Assembly: GCA_947258975.1 (NCBI GenBank)
Contig: CAMYKK010000006.1
Coordinates: forward strand, 62,001-126,000
Direction: 5' to 3'
Length of the DNA: 64,000 bases
Origin: an uncultured Gammaproteobacteria bacterium
Lineage (GTDB): Bacteria > Pseudomonadota > Gammaproteobacteria > Arenicellales > JAANXG01
A program made the position numbers and the translations under genes. Shown here piece by piece: positions 45,825 through 53,414 of this stretch. Position 1 is the stretch's first letter, and each line of letters opens with the position of its first letter. The notes under the pieces are model-generated. The model saw only the letters and a program-made list of their open reading frames with translations, did no database searches and was not told where the DNA came from.

Positions 45825-46022
45825 CACGAGTGAAGGCCAAGCGCAGAGGTGCGAGAGCCAGCTAGGGGCGGGGTGCCATGGTGCGCTATTCGGACTAGCC
45901 CTTTATGGGTATCTGCGCGCTCTGGAGCATCTACCGATTGGGGGTGCTTGTGGCGGCCGGATGGATGCAATATATTGCGCGCCCTTGGTATTTCGTCCAC
46001 CACATGCACGAGAGAAAAATTG

Positions 46023-46217
46023 ATGGACAAAATGTATTACGAGACTATCGACAAGTTGGAAAAGCTGGGCGTTGATCGTGAGTATCTCCAGGGTTGGATC
46101 GGTGGTTATCTGGAAAATCCCAAGCGCGAAGAGCAGCGGATTACAGAGGCCTACGAGGCGGGCTATGAAGATGGCGCCGCGAAAGAGATCAACAGCGCAG
46201 AGCGATTCAAGAACTAA
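46023..46217 (+). CDS. small conserved protein of unknown function
   Basis: 64 residues from ATG 46023, with a purine-rich ribosome site (GAGAG). The sequence is acidic and helical (YYETIDKLEKLGVDREYLQG, AYEAGYEDGAAKEINSA). The frame is open 58 codons upstream but only this part looks like protein. It converges on the 202-aa gene. Function unknown; related short proteins seem to occur in sulfur oxidisers (from memory). Confidence 0.6.
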   Translation: MDKMYYETIDKLEKLGVDREYLQGWIGGYLENPKREEQRITEAYEAGYEDGAAKEINSAERFKN

Positions 46218-46231
46218 GTAGTCTCATTTCA

Positions 46232-46840
46232 CTAGTCGGCGCCGACCACCGCCTCTTTTGAGGTTGGCCGCGGATCGATGTTCGACGTGCCGAACAGATT
46301 ATCCATTGCGGTGTTGAGATGTTTCACCGCTTCCGGAGCATCCAGGTCAATCACCTGCTGAATGACCCACTTGTTGATCTGCGTCATGCCCATCACTGCT
46401 TGAATTTTCTCGCCGAGACAACGGCGTGCCTCATAGCCGGGATCACCTCCGGGAAACGGGGTGTCCGCGTATTCAGAGGCGCGCGCGTTCAATTTCTCGA
46501 TGTAACCGGAGCGATAATCGCCGTGTCCCATGATGTCCGCGAGATTACGCTGGTAATGGCGGGCGGTATGTTGCGCCAGCGTGGTAACGAATATCCTGCG
46601 TGATTCGTCACTCATCTGCGAAAACGCACGGCGATCCGCCGCGTGCACCAAGAACATCAGGTACTCTGCAATCACCGCGGTGCGTTGATCATCCGACTCG
46701 TACTCGAAATCCTCAACGTGCAGATTCTTCGCCGCGGCCAGAGCGATCTGCCAGATCCCGTAGGCAAGGGAGGTCGCGTTGTCCTCCAAGGATCCTTGCC
46801 GGTCCCGGTTCCGCCACTTGTCACGGATGCGCGTATTCAT
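46232..46840 (-). CDS. conserved protein of unknown function
   Basis: 202 residues, mostly helical and soluble: NATSLAYGIWQIALAAAKNL, AVIAEYLMFLVHAADRRAF, RIFVTTLAQHTARHYQRNLA. A fixed-looking ending around QAVMGMTQINKWVIQQVIDL. No known motif. Divergent from the 46995 gene. Function unknown. Confidence 0.65.
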   Translation of the reverse strand: MNTRIRDKWRNRDRQGSLEDNATSLAYGIWQIALAAAKNLHVEDFEYESDDQRTAVIAEYLMFLVHAADRRAFSQMSDESRRIFVTTLAQHTARHYQRNLADIMGHGDYRSGYIEKLNARASEYADTPFPGGDPGYEARRCLGEKIQAVMGMTQINKWVIQQVIDLDAPEAVKHLNTAMDNLFGTSNIDPRPTSKEAVVGAD

Positions 46841-46994
46841 TGTGGTGCGTCAATCGCCTATCACTATTAAATGTTTATAACGTCGCCAATTCCCGGTCGG
46901 GGCCCGTGCGTCAGGCACTTCAGTGCGATGCATACTAGCCCGCCCATGGACTTCATGCTACTTTAGCCTGGTATCGACCGGTCTTCTTTTCGCC

Positions 46995-48038
46995 ATGCAA
47001 TCCAGACTTTGCAATCTCGTCGCCGCGGTCCAGCGAAACTGTGACGTGTCCGATGCCCACTTCGCGGGGGACTATACCCTGTGCGTGTACCTACTGAAGA
47101 TGCGGGAGTTTTACCGCTGGAGCAAGGGCCTGCCCCTTGGCGACAGTATCGCAAGCGATGCAGTGGGGCGGTGGGTGGAACAGCGCGAGGCCTGCTGGGA
47201 GGATCTGGAGGACCAGGACTACCTGCCCGTTACCGTTGACGGCATCGATTTTCCAGCCCTGGAAAGTGAAGCCGTCAATGCGCGGCTTCTGCCCCAAGGG
47301 TACGTATATGGCGCCGGACTCGGCCGTTTCGCCAAGCCTTACTTCTTTCTCGCCGAACTGCTCAATCAAGAACCCCTGCAGGGCTACACCGTGTTGGTGG
47401 CCGGGCGTGAATATGCTCGTGAACTGGCAGCGCCTCCTGCCATGGCGCAGGGGAGAAATATTTTTATTCGCCGTGAATGCCTGCGGCGCATGTTATGGGA
47501 GAACGTCGACGAATGGCGCTGGCGAAAACGGGAGAATGCCATGGCCCGCGCGATTGGCTGTTACGATTTCGACCGCGACCTGGAACAGGCGTTGGAGAGT
47601 ATGACCCAGAACGAACTGGAGACCGTTATCCTTCACGAGATCGGTGAGGTGGTGGCAGGGGAGTTGCTTGGTCACGCGTGGAACGACATGTTGTTGACGG
47701 TTTCCCGCACCAGCGCAGAGATGTTGGCGCGGGCGGTGCGCGATCTTCTTGCCGACTGCCTGTCTTCTTTGCCGGCGTTACTCGACGAAGAGAACCAGGC
47801 ATCATTGCATTATTATTTCGCCAATTTCAGCCCCGTGCGAAAAGATCTATTTCCATCGCTGGAGCATGCATACCAGACCTGGCTGAACGACCGCAGTCTA
47901 AGACCGCTCAAAGCGGCAGTCAGGGACGGAAAGTCACATTGGTTGGCGGTGGCCGGGCAGATTGTGGATGCCTATGATCGATATCGCGACCACAGCGCCA
48001 CGGCGATTGAAAAATTGGTCAACGACAGCCGATTTTAA
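46995..48038 (+). CDS. conserved protein, possibly Sfum_1244 family
   Basis: 347 residues from ATG 46995; I reject the 24-codon upstream extension, which lacks protein character. The sequence is soluble and helical: CDVSDAHFAGDYTLCVYLLK, REFYRWSKGLPLGDSI, GYVYGAGLGRFAKPYFFLAE, VILHEIGEVVAGELLG. HEIGE resembles a metal-binding HExxE motif. The overall pattern recalls the family called Sfum_1244 seen in sulfur-metabolising bacteria; this is from memory and not certain. It overlaps no neighbour and is followed by a hydroxylase gene. Confidence 0.65.
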   Translation: MQSRLCNLVAAVQRNCDVSDAHFAGDYTLCVYLLKMREFYRWSKGLPLGDSIASDAVGRWVEQREACWEDLEDQDYLPVTVDGIDFPALESEAVNARLLPQGYVYGAGLGRFAKPYFFLAELLNQEPLQGYTVLVAGREYARELAAPPAMAQGRNIFIRRECLRRMLWENVDEWRWRKRENAMARAIGCYDFDRDLEQALESMTQNELETVILHEIGEVVAGELLGHAWNDMLLTVSRTSAEMLARAVRDLLADCLSSLPALLDEENQASLHYYFANFSPVRKDLFPSLEHAYQTWLNDRSLRPLKAAVRDGKSHWLAVAGQIVDAYDRYRDHSATAIEKLVNDSRF

Positions 48039-48078
48039 CGCCGGCCGGTACACCGGCCATCCTCAGATTCTGCCCTGT

Positions 48079-48750
48079 ATGTTGATTAGGATCCCCGCGA
48101 TATTGAACGTTGAGCAACTGCGTGCGGTGCGCGGCTTGCTGGCGGGCGCAGCCTTTGTCGACGGCAGTCTGTCAGCGGGGACCGTGGCGCGGCGTGTCAA
48201 GTGTAATCAGGAGGTCGATCCCCAGGCTGTCGAAATCGAGCAGTTGCACAACATTCTTATGGGCAGCCTGGTTCATCACCCGATGTACAAGGCGGCCGCG
48301 CTGCCGCATCGCGTGGCCGCCCCTGTTTATGCGCGCTATGGTGAAAATATGGAGTACGGACCGCATATCGACGATCCGGTGATGGGAGAGGGAACCCGCT
48401 TTCGGTCCGATATCGCGGTTACGGTGTTTCTATCGGAGCCCGAATCCTATGCGGGTGGAGAGTTGGTGGTTACGACTTCATTCGGGGACCAGTATATAAA
48501 GTACCCCGCCGGTGACGCGGTGATCTATCCGGCATCCAGCAGCCACCACGTAGCAAAGGTCACGAAAGGCGTGCGTCTGGTCGCTGTGACTTGGGTGCAG
48601 TCGTTGGTTCGCGATGCCGCCAAGCGGGAGTTGCTGTACGAACTGCATCAAGCCCGCGAGACATTGTTGCACCAATCACCCGACGCCGAGGAAACCCGGC
48701 ATCTGGACACCGCATACGTCAATCTAGTACGCATGTGGGCGGAAGTGTGA
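48079..48750 (+). CDS. Fe(II)/2OG PKHD-type hydroxylase (PiuC-like)
   Basis: 223 residues from ATG 48079. Shows CNQEVDPQAVEIEQL, ARYGENMEYGPHIDDPVMG with the HxD iron ligands, FLSEPESYAGGELVVTTSFG, YPAGDAVIYPASSSHHVAKV with the distal His, and the 2OG-binding Arg in TKGVRLVAVTW. PiuC-type proteins are often tied to iron uptake; the substrate is unknown. Confidence 0.9.
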   Translation: MLIRIPAILNVEQLRAVRGLLAGAAFVDGSLSAGTVARRVKCNQEVDPQAVEIEQLHNILMGSLVHHPMYKAAALPHRVAAPVYARYGENMEYGPHIDDPVMGEGTRFRSDIAVTVFLSEPESYAGGELVVTTSFGDQYIKYPAGDAVIYPASSSHHVAKVTKGVRLVAVTWVQSLVRDAAKRELLYELHQARETLLHQSPDAEETRHLDTAYVNLVRMWAEV

Positions 48751-48814
48751 GTTGACCGGCGCGCCCACCATCCAGCGTCAATAGTAAAAACTAACCATAG
48801 CGAGAACCACGACG

Positions 48815-49543
48815 ATGGTGATACATGATCGCTCTGCGGAAAAGCTAAGACTCAAGCCCGTCGACGACGGCCAATTATCCCGGGAATCCTGGAAAGTGTT
48901 TCAAATCATGGCGGAGTTCGTGGAAGGATTTGAAAAATTGTCGGCGATTCGACCGTCGGTGAGTATTTTCGGTTCCTCCAGACTGACGCCGGACCACCCT
49001 TACTATCAATTGGCGGAGCGCATCGCCCGGGAATTGTCGGACGCCGGGTTTTCGGTGATCAGTGGTGGCGGACCGGGCATCATGGAGGCCGCTAATAAGG
49101 GCGCCTTCGAGGGCGGTTCACCGAGCATCGGCCTGAATATCCAATTACCGCGCGAACAGACGGCCAATAGCTATCAGGATATCTCCCTGGATTTTCACCA
49201 CTTCTTCAGCCGCAAGGTCATGTTCGTGAAGTACGCCAGTGCGTATGTGGTGTTGCCCGGTGGGTTCGGCACCCTGGACGAGTTCGCCGAAATACTTACC
49301 CTGGTGCAGACCGAAAAGACCCAGCGCATCCCCATTATCCTCGTCGGTGCGGAGTTTTGGCGTGGATTGTTGGACTGGTTCCGGGAGCGCCTGCTGGGCC
49401 TTGGCGCCGTCAGCGCGGGCGACCTCGAGTTATTCCAGGTGTTGGACGAACCCACCGCGATCGTCGAGGCGATCTTCGCGCACTACAAGGGGCGCAGTTT
49501 TCAGCCGTCCACCGAGGAGCGCGAGCGCCTCATGCGCTTGTAG
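48815..49543 (+). CDS. LOG family protein (TIGR00730-like)
   Basis: Members of this Rossmann-fold family hydrolyse nucleoside 5'-monophosphates (or cytokinin riboside phosphates). The 242-residue protein shows SIFGSSRLTPDHPYYQLAER, VISGGGPGIMEAANKGAFEG and the signature VVLPGGFGTLDEFAEILTL. Its bacterial role is uncertain. Confidence 0.9.
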   Translation: MVIHDRSAEKLRLKPVDDGQLSRESWKVFQIMAEFVEGFEKLSAIRPSVSIFGSSRLTPDHPYYQLAERIARELSDAGFSVISGGGPGIMEAANKGAFEGGSPSIGLNIQLPREQTANSYQDISLDFHHFFSRKVMFVKYASAYVVLPGGFGTLDEFAEILTLVQTEKTQRIPIILVGAEFWRGLLDWFRERLLGLGAVSAGDLELFQVLDEPTAIVEAIFAHYKGRSFQPSTEERERLMRL

Positions 49544-49685
49544 CCCGCCAATCACACCCAGGCATCCGGCGCCCACAGCGGCCGTCAACAATATGGGAGC
49601 ACCTTAAGCTGTGGGGAGCGCCTTTATAGGCGCGATCGTCTCCCTCGCAGCAACCTGCAAGGCAGGGGGCGAAACCGTAAAAACC

Positions 49686-49725
49686 TGTCAATTCTCATTG
49701 ACAATCCGCAATATATTGAGATAAT
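49686..49725 (+). promoter_or_regulatory. sigma-70-type promoter with overlapping dyad
   Basis: TTGACA at 49698-49703 and GATAAT at 49720-49725 are separated by 16 bases. A perfect seven-base inverted repeat TGTCAAT-N4-ATTGACA (49686-49703) covers the -35, so a regulator could act there. The transglycosylase ATG at 49792 follows about 60 bases downstream, after AAGGAGGAG. Confidence 0.6.
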
Positions 49726-49791
49726 CATCCTTTATTTTGACCATCAGCCACTAGATATAGGTTTCGTCCACACACAAGGAGGAGCACATCT

Positions 49792-50478
49792 ATGGTGGTG
49801 CAATTCGACTGGCGCTGGTTCAACTGGCTGCTCCCAACCCTGTGCCTGTGGGCCTGGGGCGGCGCGGTCATCGTCCTGGTGTCATCGGATGCCGGGGACG
49901 CGACGTTGTTCAACCGCGTTTTCGGGGTCAATCCGCCCGCGGACACGTCCATGTTGCATGCGGGGCGACGTAGCGCGACCCGCGATGCCAAACCGCGCAT
50001 GCCGTACTACGGCGGGCGACTGTTCACGGTGAACTCGCGCTTCCATCCGCTAATAGAAAAGGTGTCGGCCACCCATAACGTGGACGACGCGCTGGTCAAG
50101 GCCATGGTGCAAGCCGAATCAGCGTTCGACTCCGACGCGCTGTCCACACAGGGCGCGCAGGGGCTGATGCAGGTGTTACCGACCACCGCCGCACGGTACT
50201 CTATCGAGAATCTCTTCGACCCGCAGCAGAATCTGCACGCCGGAGTGCGGCATCTAAAACGCCTGTTAAGGATGTTCAAAGGCGACGTTGCGTTGGCGCT
50301 TGCCGCCTATAACGCCGGCGAGAATGCGGTGAAGCGCTTCGACGGGATTCCACCCTATGAGGAAACCCTGGCCTATGTCGGCAAGGTGTTGGGATTGTGG
50401 AAGTTGTACGCGCGGCAGCTCCCGCTCTATCCGCCCACGACCCTGTTATCCCAGTCACAGGTGGGCAGCTCCGGTTAG
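49792..50478 (+). CDS. membrane-anchored lytic transglycosylase (SLT domain)
   Basis: Cleaves peptidoglycan glycan strands in the periplasm. ATG at 49792 with AAGGAGG upstream. One N-terminal membrane anchor (FNWLLPTLCLWAWGGAVIVL), then the goose-type SLT domain from about 85: the catalytic Glu 109 is in MVQAESAFDSDA, then GLMQVLPTTAARY and ALAAYNAGENAVKRFDG. 228 residues. The adjacent LOG gene is on the same strand, but the promoter in between suggests a separate unit. Confidence 0.9.
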   Translation: MVVQFDWRWFNWLLPTLCLWAWGGAVIVLVSSDAGDATLFNRVFGVNPPADTSMLHAGRRSATRDAKPRMPYYGGRLFTVNSRFHPLIEKVSATHNVDDALVKAMVQAESAFDSDALSTQGAQGLMQVLPTTAARYSIENLFDPQQNLHAGVRHLKRLLRMFKGDVALALAAYNAGENAVKRFDGIPPYEETLAYVGKVLGLWKLYARQLPLYPPTTLLSQSQVGSSG

Positions 50479-50496
50479 GCGCAACGCCGCCCGGTC

Positions 50497-50886
50497 TTAA
50501 TTTCTCCGTTCCAAGCGCAGTAGGTTCGTAATCAATCCGTGGAACGCGGCGCCCTCCAGTTTTTGGTACACCCATCCCAAGTGCGTGCCACAGCCTGCGC
50601 ACAACGCTATGCGCCAGGCATAGCCGGGGAACCAGGTGAATTCATCCGTTGCCGCGCCCAGGTAGGAGCAACCCGGCGCGTCGCGAAAGCAACCGATCTG
50701 GTAGGTGACCCGGTGGGGATTGGTGAACGTGTGTTGGTGTGCGCCCTCCATGATGATGCGTTCGCTCTCCACGGTAATGGGGTAGCTGCATTCGGCGCAT
50801 ACCAGTCGCGGTGTGCGTGGCGCGTCCACGGCGTGCCGAGTTTGTGTTAATTTCGCAGCTTCGAATTCGGCGGTCCCTTTGAACAT
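50497..50886 (-). CDS. bacterial cereblon-like CULT-domain protein
   Basis: The 129-residue protein matches the CULT (cereblon ligand-binding) fold. Two CxxC zinc pairs are visible (RLVCAECSYPIT and ALCAGCGTHLGW). The aromatic cage comes from Trp residues in FTWFPGYAWRIAL and LGWVY, with the NPHRVTYQIGCF core between. In eukaryotes this domain of CRBN binds thalidomide and degrons with cyclic imides. A stand-alone bacterial homologue is known from Magnetospirillum, with unclear native ligand. It is convergent with the transglycosylase. Confidence 0.85.
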   Translation of the reverse strand: MFKGTAEFEAAKLTQTRHAVDAPRTPRLVCAECSYPITVESERIIMEGAHQHTFTNPHRVTYQIGCFRDAPGCSYLGAATDEFTWFPGYAWRIALCAGCGTHLGWVYQKLEGAAFHGLITNLLRLERRN

Positions 50887-51029
50887 GCTGCCACTCCCGA
50901 TCTGTTAGCAGTGTGCGGAAAATCAGACAAAACCGGCGCCCAAACAGCGGCATTGTCGTCAGCGGTCCCGGGTGCTGTCGTATGATCCCATAATGTTGGA
51001 CGCGGCTGAAGCGCGGGGCCCGCAGATGA

Positions 51030-51056
51030 AAAAAGCCGGCGCAAACGCCGGCTTTT
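51030..51056 (-). terminator. rho-independent terminator
   Basis: The hairpin AAAAGCCGGCG/CGCCGGCTTTT with loop CAAA lies just past the stop of the 71-aa gene (51083). Read on the minus strand it is followed by a T run, so it should end that transcript; it may work in both directions. Confidence 0.8.
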
Positions 51057-51082
51057 CTCGGTTACAGATCGCGCGCAAACCG

Positions 51083-51298
51083 TTATCTCCTGGACCCCTT
51101 TTCCGCGTGGGCGAGGTCCACCAACCGCGATGACATCTCGTCGTACTTCTCTTTGTGTTGAAACAGGGGGTGCCCCTCCTCGCTTACCCAGTACTCCTCG
51201 GGTTCAACACCTTTTTTATGCTCGAATTCAATAAATTTTTTCTGCATCTCGAGCATCTGCTCGATCAGTTTACGCTTCTCGGTAGCTGCATCGCTCAT
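51083..51298 (-). CDS. small conserved protein of unknown function
   Basis: 71 residues from ATG 51298. A charged helical protein: KRKLIEQMLEMQKKFIEFEH, then PEEYWVSEEGHPLFQHKEKY and a basic end. No motif or signal. It is downstream of the DsrC-like gene on the same strand and has its own terminator. Function unknown, but linkage to the adjacent sulfur genes is suggestive. Confidence 0.65.
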   Translation of the reverse strand: MSDAATEKRKLIEQMLEMQKKFIEFEHKKGVEPEEYWVSEEGHPLFQHKEKYDEMSSRLVDLAHAEKGSRR

Positions 51299-51407
51299 CT
51301 CAAAAATCCTCAACGTCCAAATACGTGATCTCGAGTCACCCTACCACAGGCGGAAGACAAAACGGCATACGCCTTTATGGATAGCCATATTCGCACCGCA
51401 TCGCGAA

Positions 51408-51746
51408 TCAATAACCGCCTTTGCGGCGCGACTCTGGAAGGCCCGCGATCTTGCCGCCTTGCTTGCTGGGCATCAGCGGAAACAAGTCATACATCTCCTT
51501 GCTGCTGAGTTTTGTGTTCCATAGTTTGCCCACAGCTTTCAAGATTGTGCGCTCATTGGGTTGATTGCCGCCCTGGTTGAAATACTCGTCTCGCAGATAG
51601 TTGATGACATCCCAGTGTTGATCAGTAAGCTCGATTCCCTCCAGGGACGCTATATGACGAGCGAGCTCTGCACTCCAATCATCGGCATTGACGAGATGAC
51701 CGTTGGCGGTGGTCTCTATTGTTTTACCTCGGAACTCTAAGGCCAT
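51408..51746 (-). CDS. DsrC/TusE-family protein lacking all cysteines (RspA-like)
   Basis: 112 residues from ATG 51746, with AAGGAGAC upstream. The fold is that of DsrC: ALEFRGKTIETTANGHLV, LTDQHWDVINYLRDEYFNQG, YDLFPLMPSKQGGKIAGLPE. The C-terminal arm reads SRRKGGY and contains no Cys at all, whereas DsrC at 58470 keeps two. Cys-free members have been called RspA and proposed as regulators rather than carriers; that role is not proven. It is the last gene of the TauD-to-Cas6-like run. Confidence 0.85.
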   Translation of the reverse strand: MALEFRGKTIETTANGHLVNADDWSAELARHIASLEGIELTDQHWDVINYLRDEYFNQGGNQPNERTILKAVGKLWNTKLSSKEMYDLFPLMPSKQGGKIAGLPESRRKGGY

Positions 51747-51792
51747 GGTTTGTCTCCTTAAAACTGCTGAGTATCCACATGGGGTTAATGTG

Positions 51793-52482
51793 TTAGTCGT
51801 CATCGTCGGTGGTCACCGGTTTGATTCCTTTGTGCGGAATGAAAAGCCCGCAGCCGATGCCGCGACCGGGTCCGAGACCGCGCTGTTGCAATAACACCGA
51901 TTCCTCCGGTTTGAGGTCCGCCAGCATCAGGCTGCGCACCAATACGCGCTGCGTCGGGAATGCGAACGATGATTGCCGGCCGCACAACAACTTGCGCACC
52001 TGTATCCCCAGGCGTTCCAGCTCGGCAACATAATGCGTCACGAATTCCGACTCGGTTTGCACCGTCTCGACGATGACATGGCGGGAAAAAAGCGTTGTTT
52101 GTGCGCTCAACGGCCTGACCGTGGCGGCACCCACGGTCATTTCGTGTCCGCCAACATCCAGACGATGGCCGGTCAGGGCGCGGGCGTCGTCCAGGCGCGC
52201 CTTGGGCAGCCGCAGCCGTAAACGGGTGCGCCGCGAGAGCTGCAGCAGCGCGCCCTCGGAATCGGCGGGCCGGTACCAGCCATTGCCCGATTCGGCGACG
52301 TGGATCAGATGGATCCCGGCATCCGGTTCGGATTCCAACCACGGCAGCACGCCGGTGATGGCGCGCGACAAGGCATAGGCATGGTCCACTGGCAGGCAGC
52401 GTGCCTGCATCCGGAACGCAAGATCCTGGACGTCGTCGGGAACGACGAAATTCCGGGCCACCGATTTGTCGTGCCAATACAT
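51793..52482 (-). CDS. Cas6/Cmx6-like protein without a CRISPR array
   Basis: 229 residues. Shows FVVPDDVQDLAFRMQARCLP at the start and two RAMP-like halves. Near the end LKPEESVLLQQRGLGPGRGI runs into GCGLFIPHKGI, the Gly-rich loop of Cas6-type RNA endonucleases (closest in my memory to type I-MYXAN Cas6/Cmx6). No cas gene or repeat array is in the window. The stop of the upstream 235-aa gene is four bases before this ATG, and the DsrC-family gene follows, so it belongs to a sulfur-linked operon. An RNA-binding or processing role is inferred. Confidence 0.7.
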   Translation of the reverse strand: MYWHDKSVARNFVVPDDVQDLAFRMQARCLPVDHAYALSRAITGVLPWLESEPDAGIHLIHVAESGNGWYRPADSEGALLQLSRRTRLRLRLPKARLDDARALTGHRLDVGGHEMTVGAATVRPLSAQTTLFSRHVIVETVQTESEFVTHYVAELERLGIQVRKLLCGRQSSFAFPTQRVLVRSLMLADLKPEESVLLQQRGLGPGRGIGCGLFIPHKGIKPVTTDDDD

Positions 52483-52485
52483 GGT

Positions 52486-53193
52486 TCAGTTTACCGGCAG
52501 CGTGGCCTGAATCTGGTCACGATCGAACCACCAGTCGTCCTGCACCATCACGTCAATGACATTGCGCAGCCGCACCAGGAATTTGGCCGGATCGGTGAGT
52601 TCCAGCCGTGCCATCCAGCCGTCGAATTCATCCTGACTCGCTACATTGGCGTGCCGGCGTGCGACGCTGCCCAGCAACTGCATCGCGAAGAAATGCAGAT
52701 CACGGCGTTGTCCTTCCGCAGCGCGCAGATCCACGGCGTAGACGGCGGTGGCCGCGGCCACCGCGGCGCCGTCGGCAGTATCCGGTGTTTCGTCCACGAT
52801 GTGCTGCAACATGGCAACGGTCAATTCCGGATCGATGGGAAAGGTCACCGCCAACCACACGCCCTGGCCAAGTGCGCTGAGGGAGGCTTGCTGATCGGCG
52901 CGGTATAACAGATCAAAGACCTCCACCGCCTTTTCCCAGTGCTCACCGTCGATATAAACTGCGACGATCGGCCGGACGCTTGCCCATGCCTCGTCACCAC
53001 GGTCCAACGCGATCAGCAACGCAGCCCTTTGCTTTTCCAGATCGGCGCGTTGCATCGGGTCGGCATCGCTTCCGAGCTCCAGCAGCCGCTCTTGTAACGC
53101 GCACAAGCGCGACTCGTTGGCGGCGCTGGACGCGATTGCCTCTTCGCCGCTCTCAGCGCCGAGGTCGAACTGATCAATATTGATATGTTTCAT
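52486..53193 (-). CDS. helical protein of unknown function (TPR-like)
   Basis: 235 residues, acidic and almost wholly alpha-helical: RLCALQERLLELGSDADPMQ, DEAWASVRPIVAVYIDGEH, AVEVFDLLYRADQQASLSAL, FAMQLLGSVARRHANVASQD. The helix-turn-helix rhythm suggests TPR-type repeats, i.e. a scaffold or binding protein. It is between the 68-aa gene and the Cas6-like gene in a run without real gaps. No catalytic motif. Function unknown. Confidence 0.65.
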   Translation of the reverse strand: MKHINIDQFDLGAESGEEAIASSAANESRLCALQERLLELGSDADPMQRADLEKQRAALLIALDRGDEAWASVRPIVAVYIDGEHWEKAVEVFDLLYRADQQASLSALGQGVWLAVTFPIDPELTVAMLQHIVDETPDTADGAAVAAATAVYAVDLRAAEGQRRDLHFFAMQLLGSVARRHANVASQDEFDGWMARLELTDPAKFLVRLRNVIDVMVQDDWWFDRDQIQATLPVN

Positions 53194-53207
53194 GAACGCT
53201 AATCCGG

Positions 53208-53414
53208 TTACTCAAGATCCGTTTCATCCAGGGCCGCGGTGAACGCCGCTTCGAGGCGATCTTCCCAATTCTCCGGTGTATCTTTGAACGGCGGTCTGAT
53301 GTCCATGCGGAAGAAGCGTTCGCCATTGCGAGCGCCGGCCTTGACCAGCCCAGCCAACTCATCGAACGAATCGATGTCCTGATTTTGCAGCAGAATTTCA
53401 CTAAGCCAGAGCAT
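53208..53414 (-). CDS. small protein of unknown function
   Basis: 68 residues, overlapping the TauD-like gene by 14 bases in another frame: LWLSEILLQNQDIDSFDELA, then GERFFRMDIRPPFKDTPENW and an acidic end. The overlap and 14-base spacing to the next gene support it as real. No motif. Function unknown. Confidence 0.6.
   Translation of the reverse strand: MLWLSEILLQNQDIDSFDELAGLVKAGARNGERFFRMDIRPPFKDTPENWEDRLEAAFTAALDETDLE

Noticed and set aside
45565-45840. N-terminal extension of dsrS through the tandem repeat
   Set aside because: The unit length is not a multiple of three and the translated part (GLSPHSRGLVPAQQGA type) is only the repeat; DsrS likeness begins at MELRAEDT.
49620-49680. Possible c-di-GMP-type riboswitch before the transglycosylase
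   Set aside because: A few short matches only; the conserved core cannot be aligned and it lies upstream of the mapped-looking promoter.
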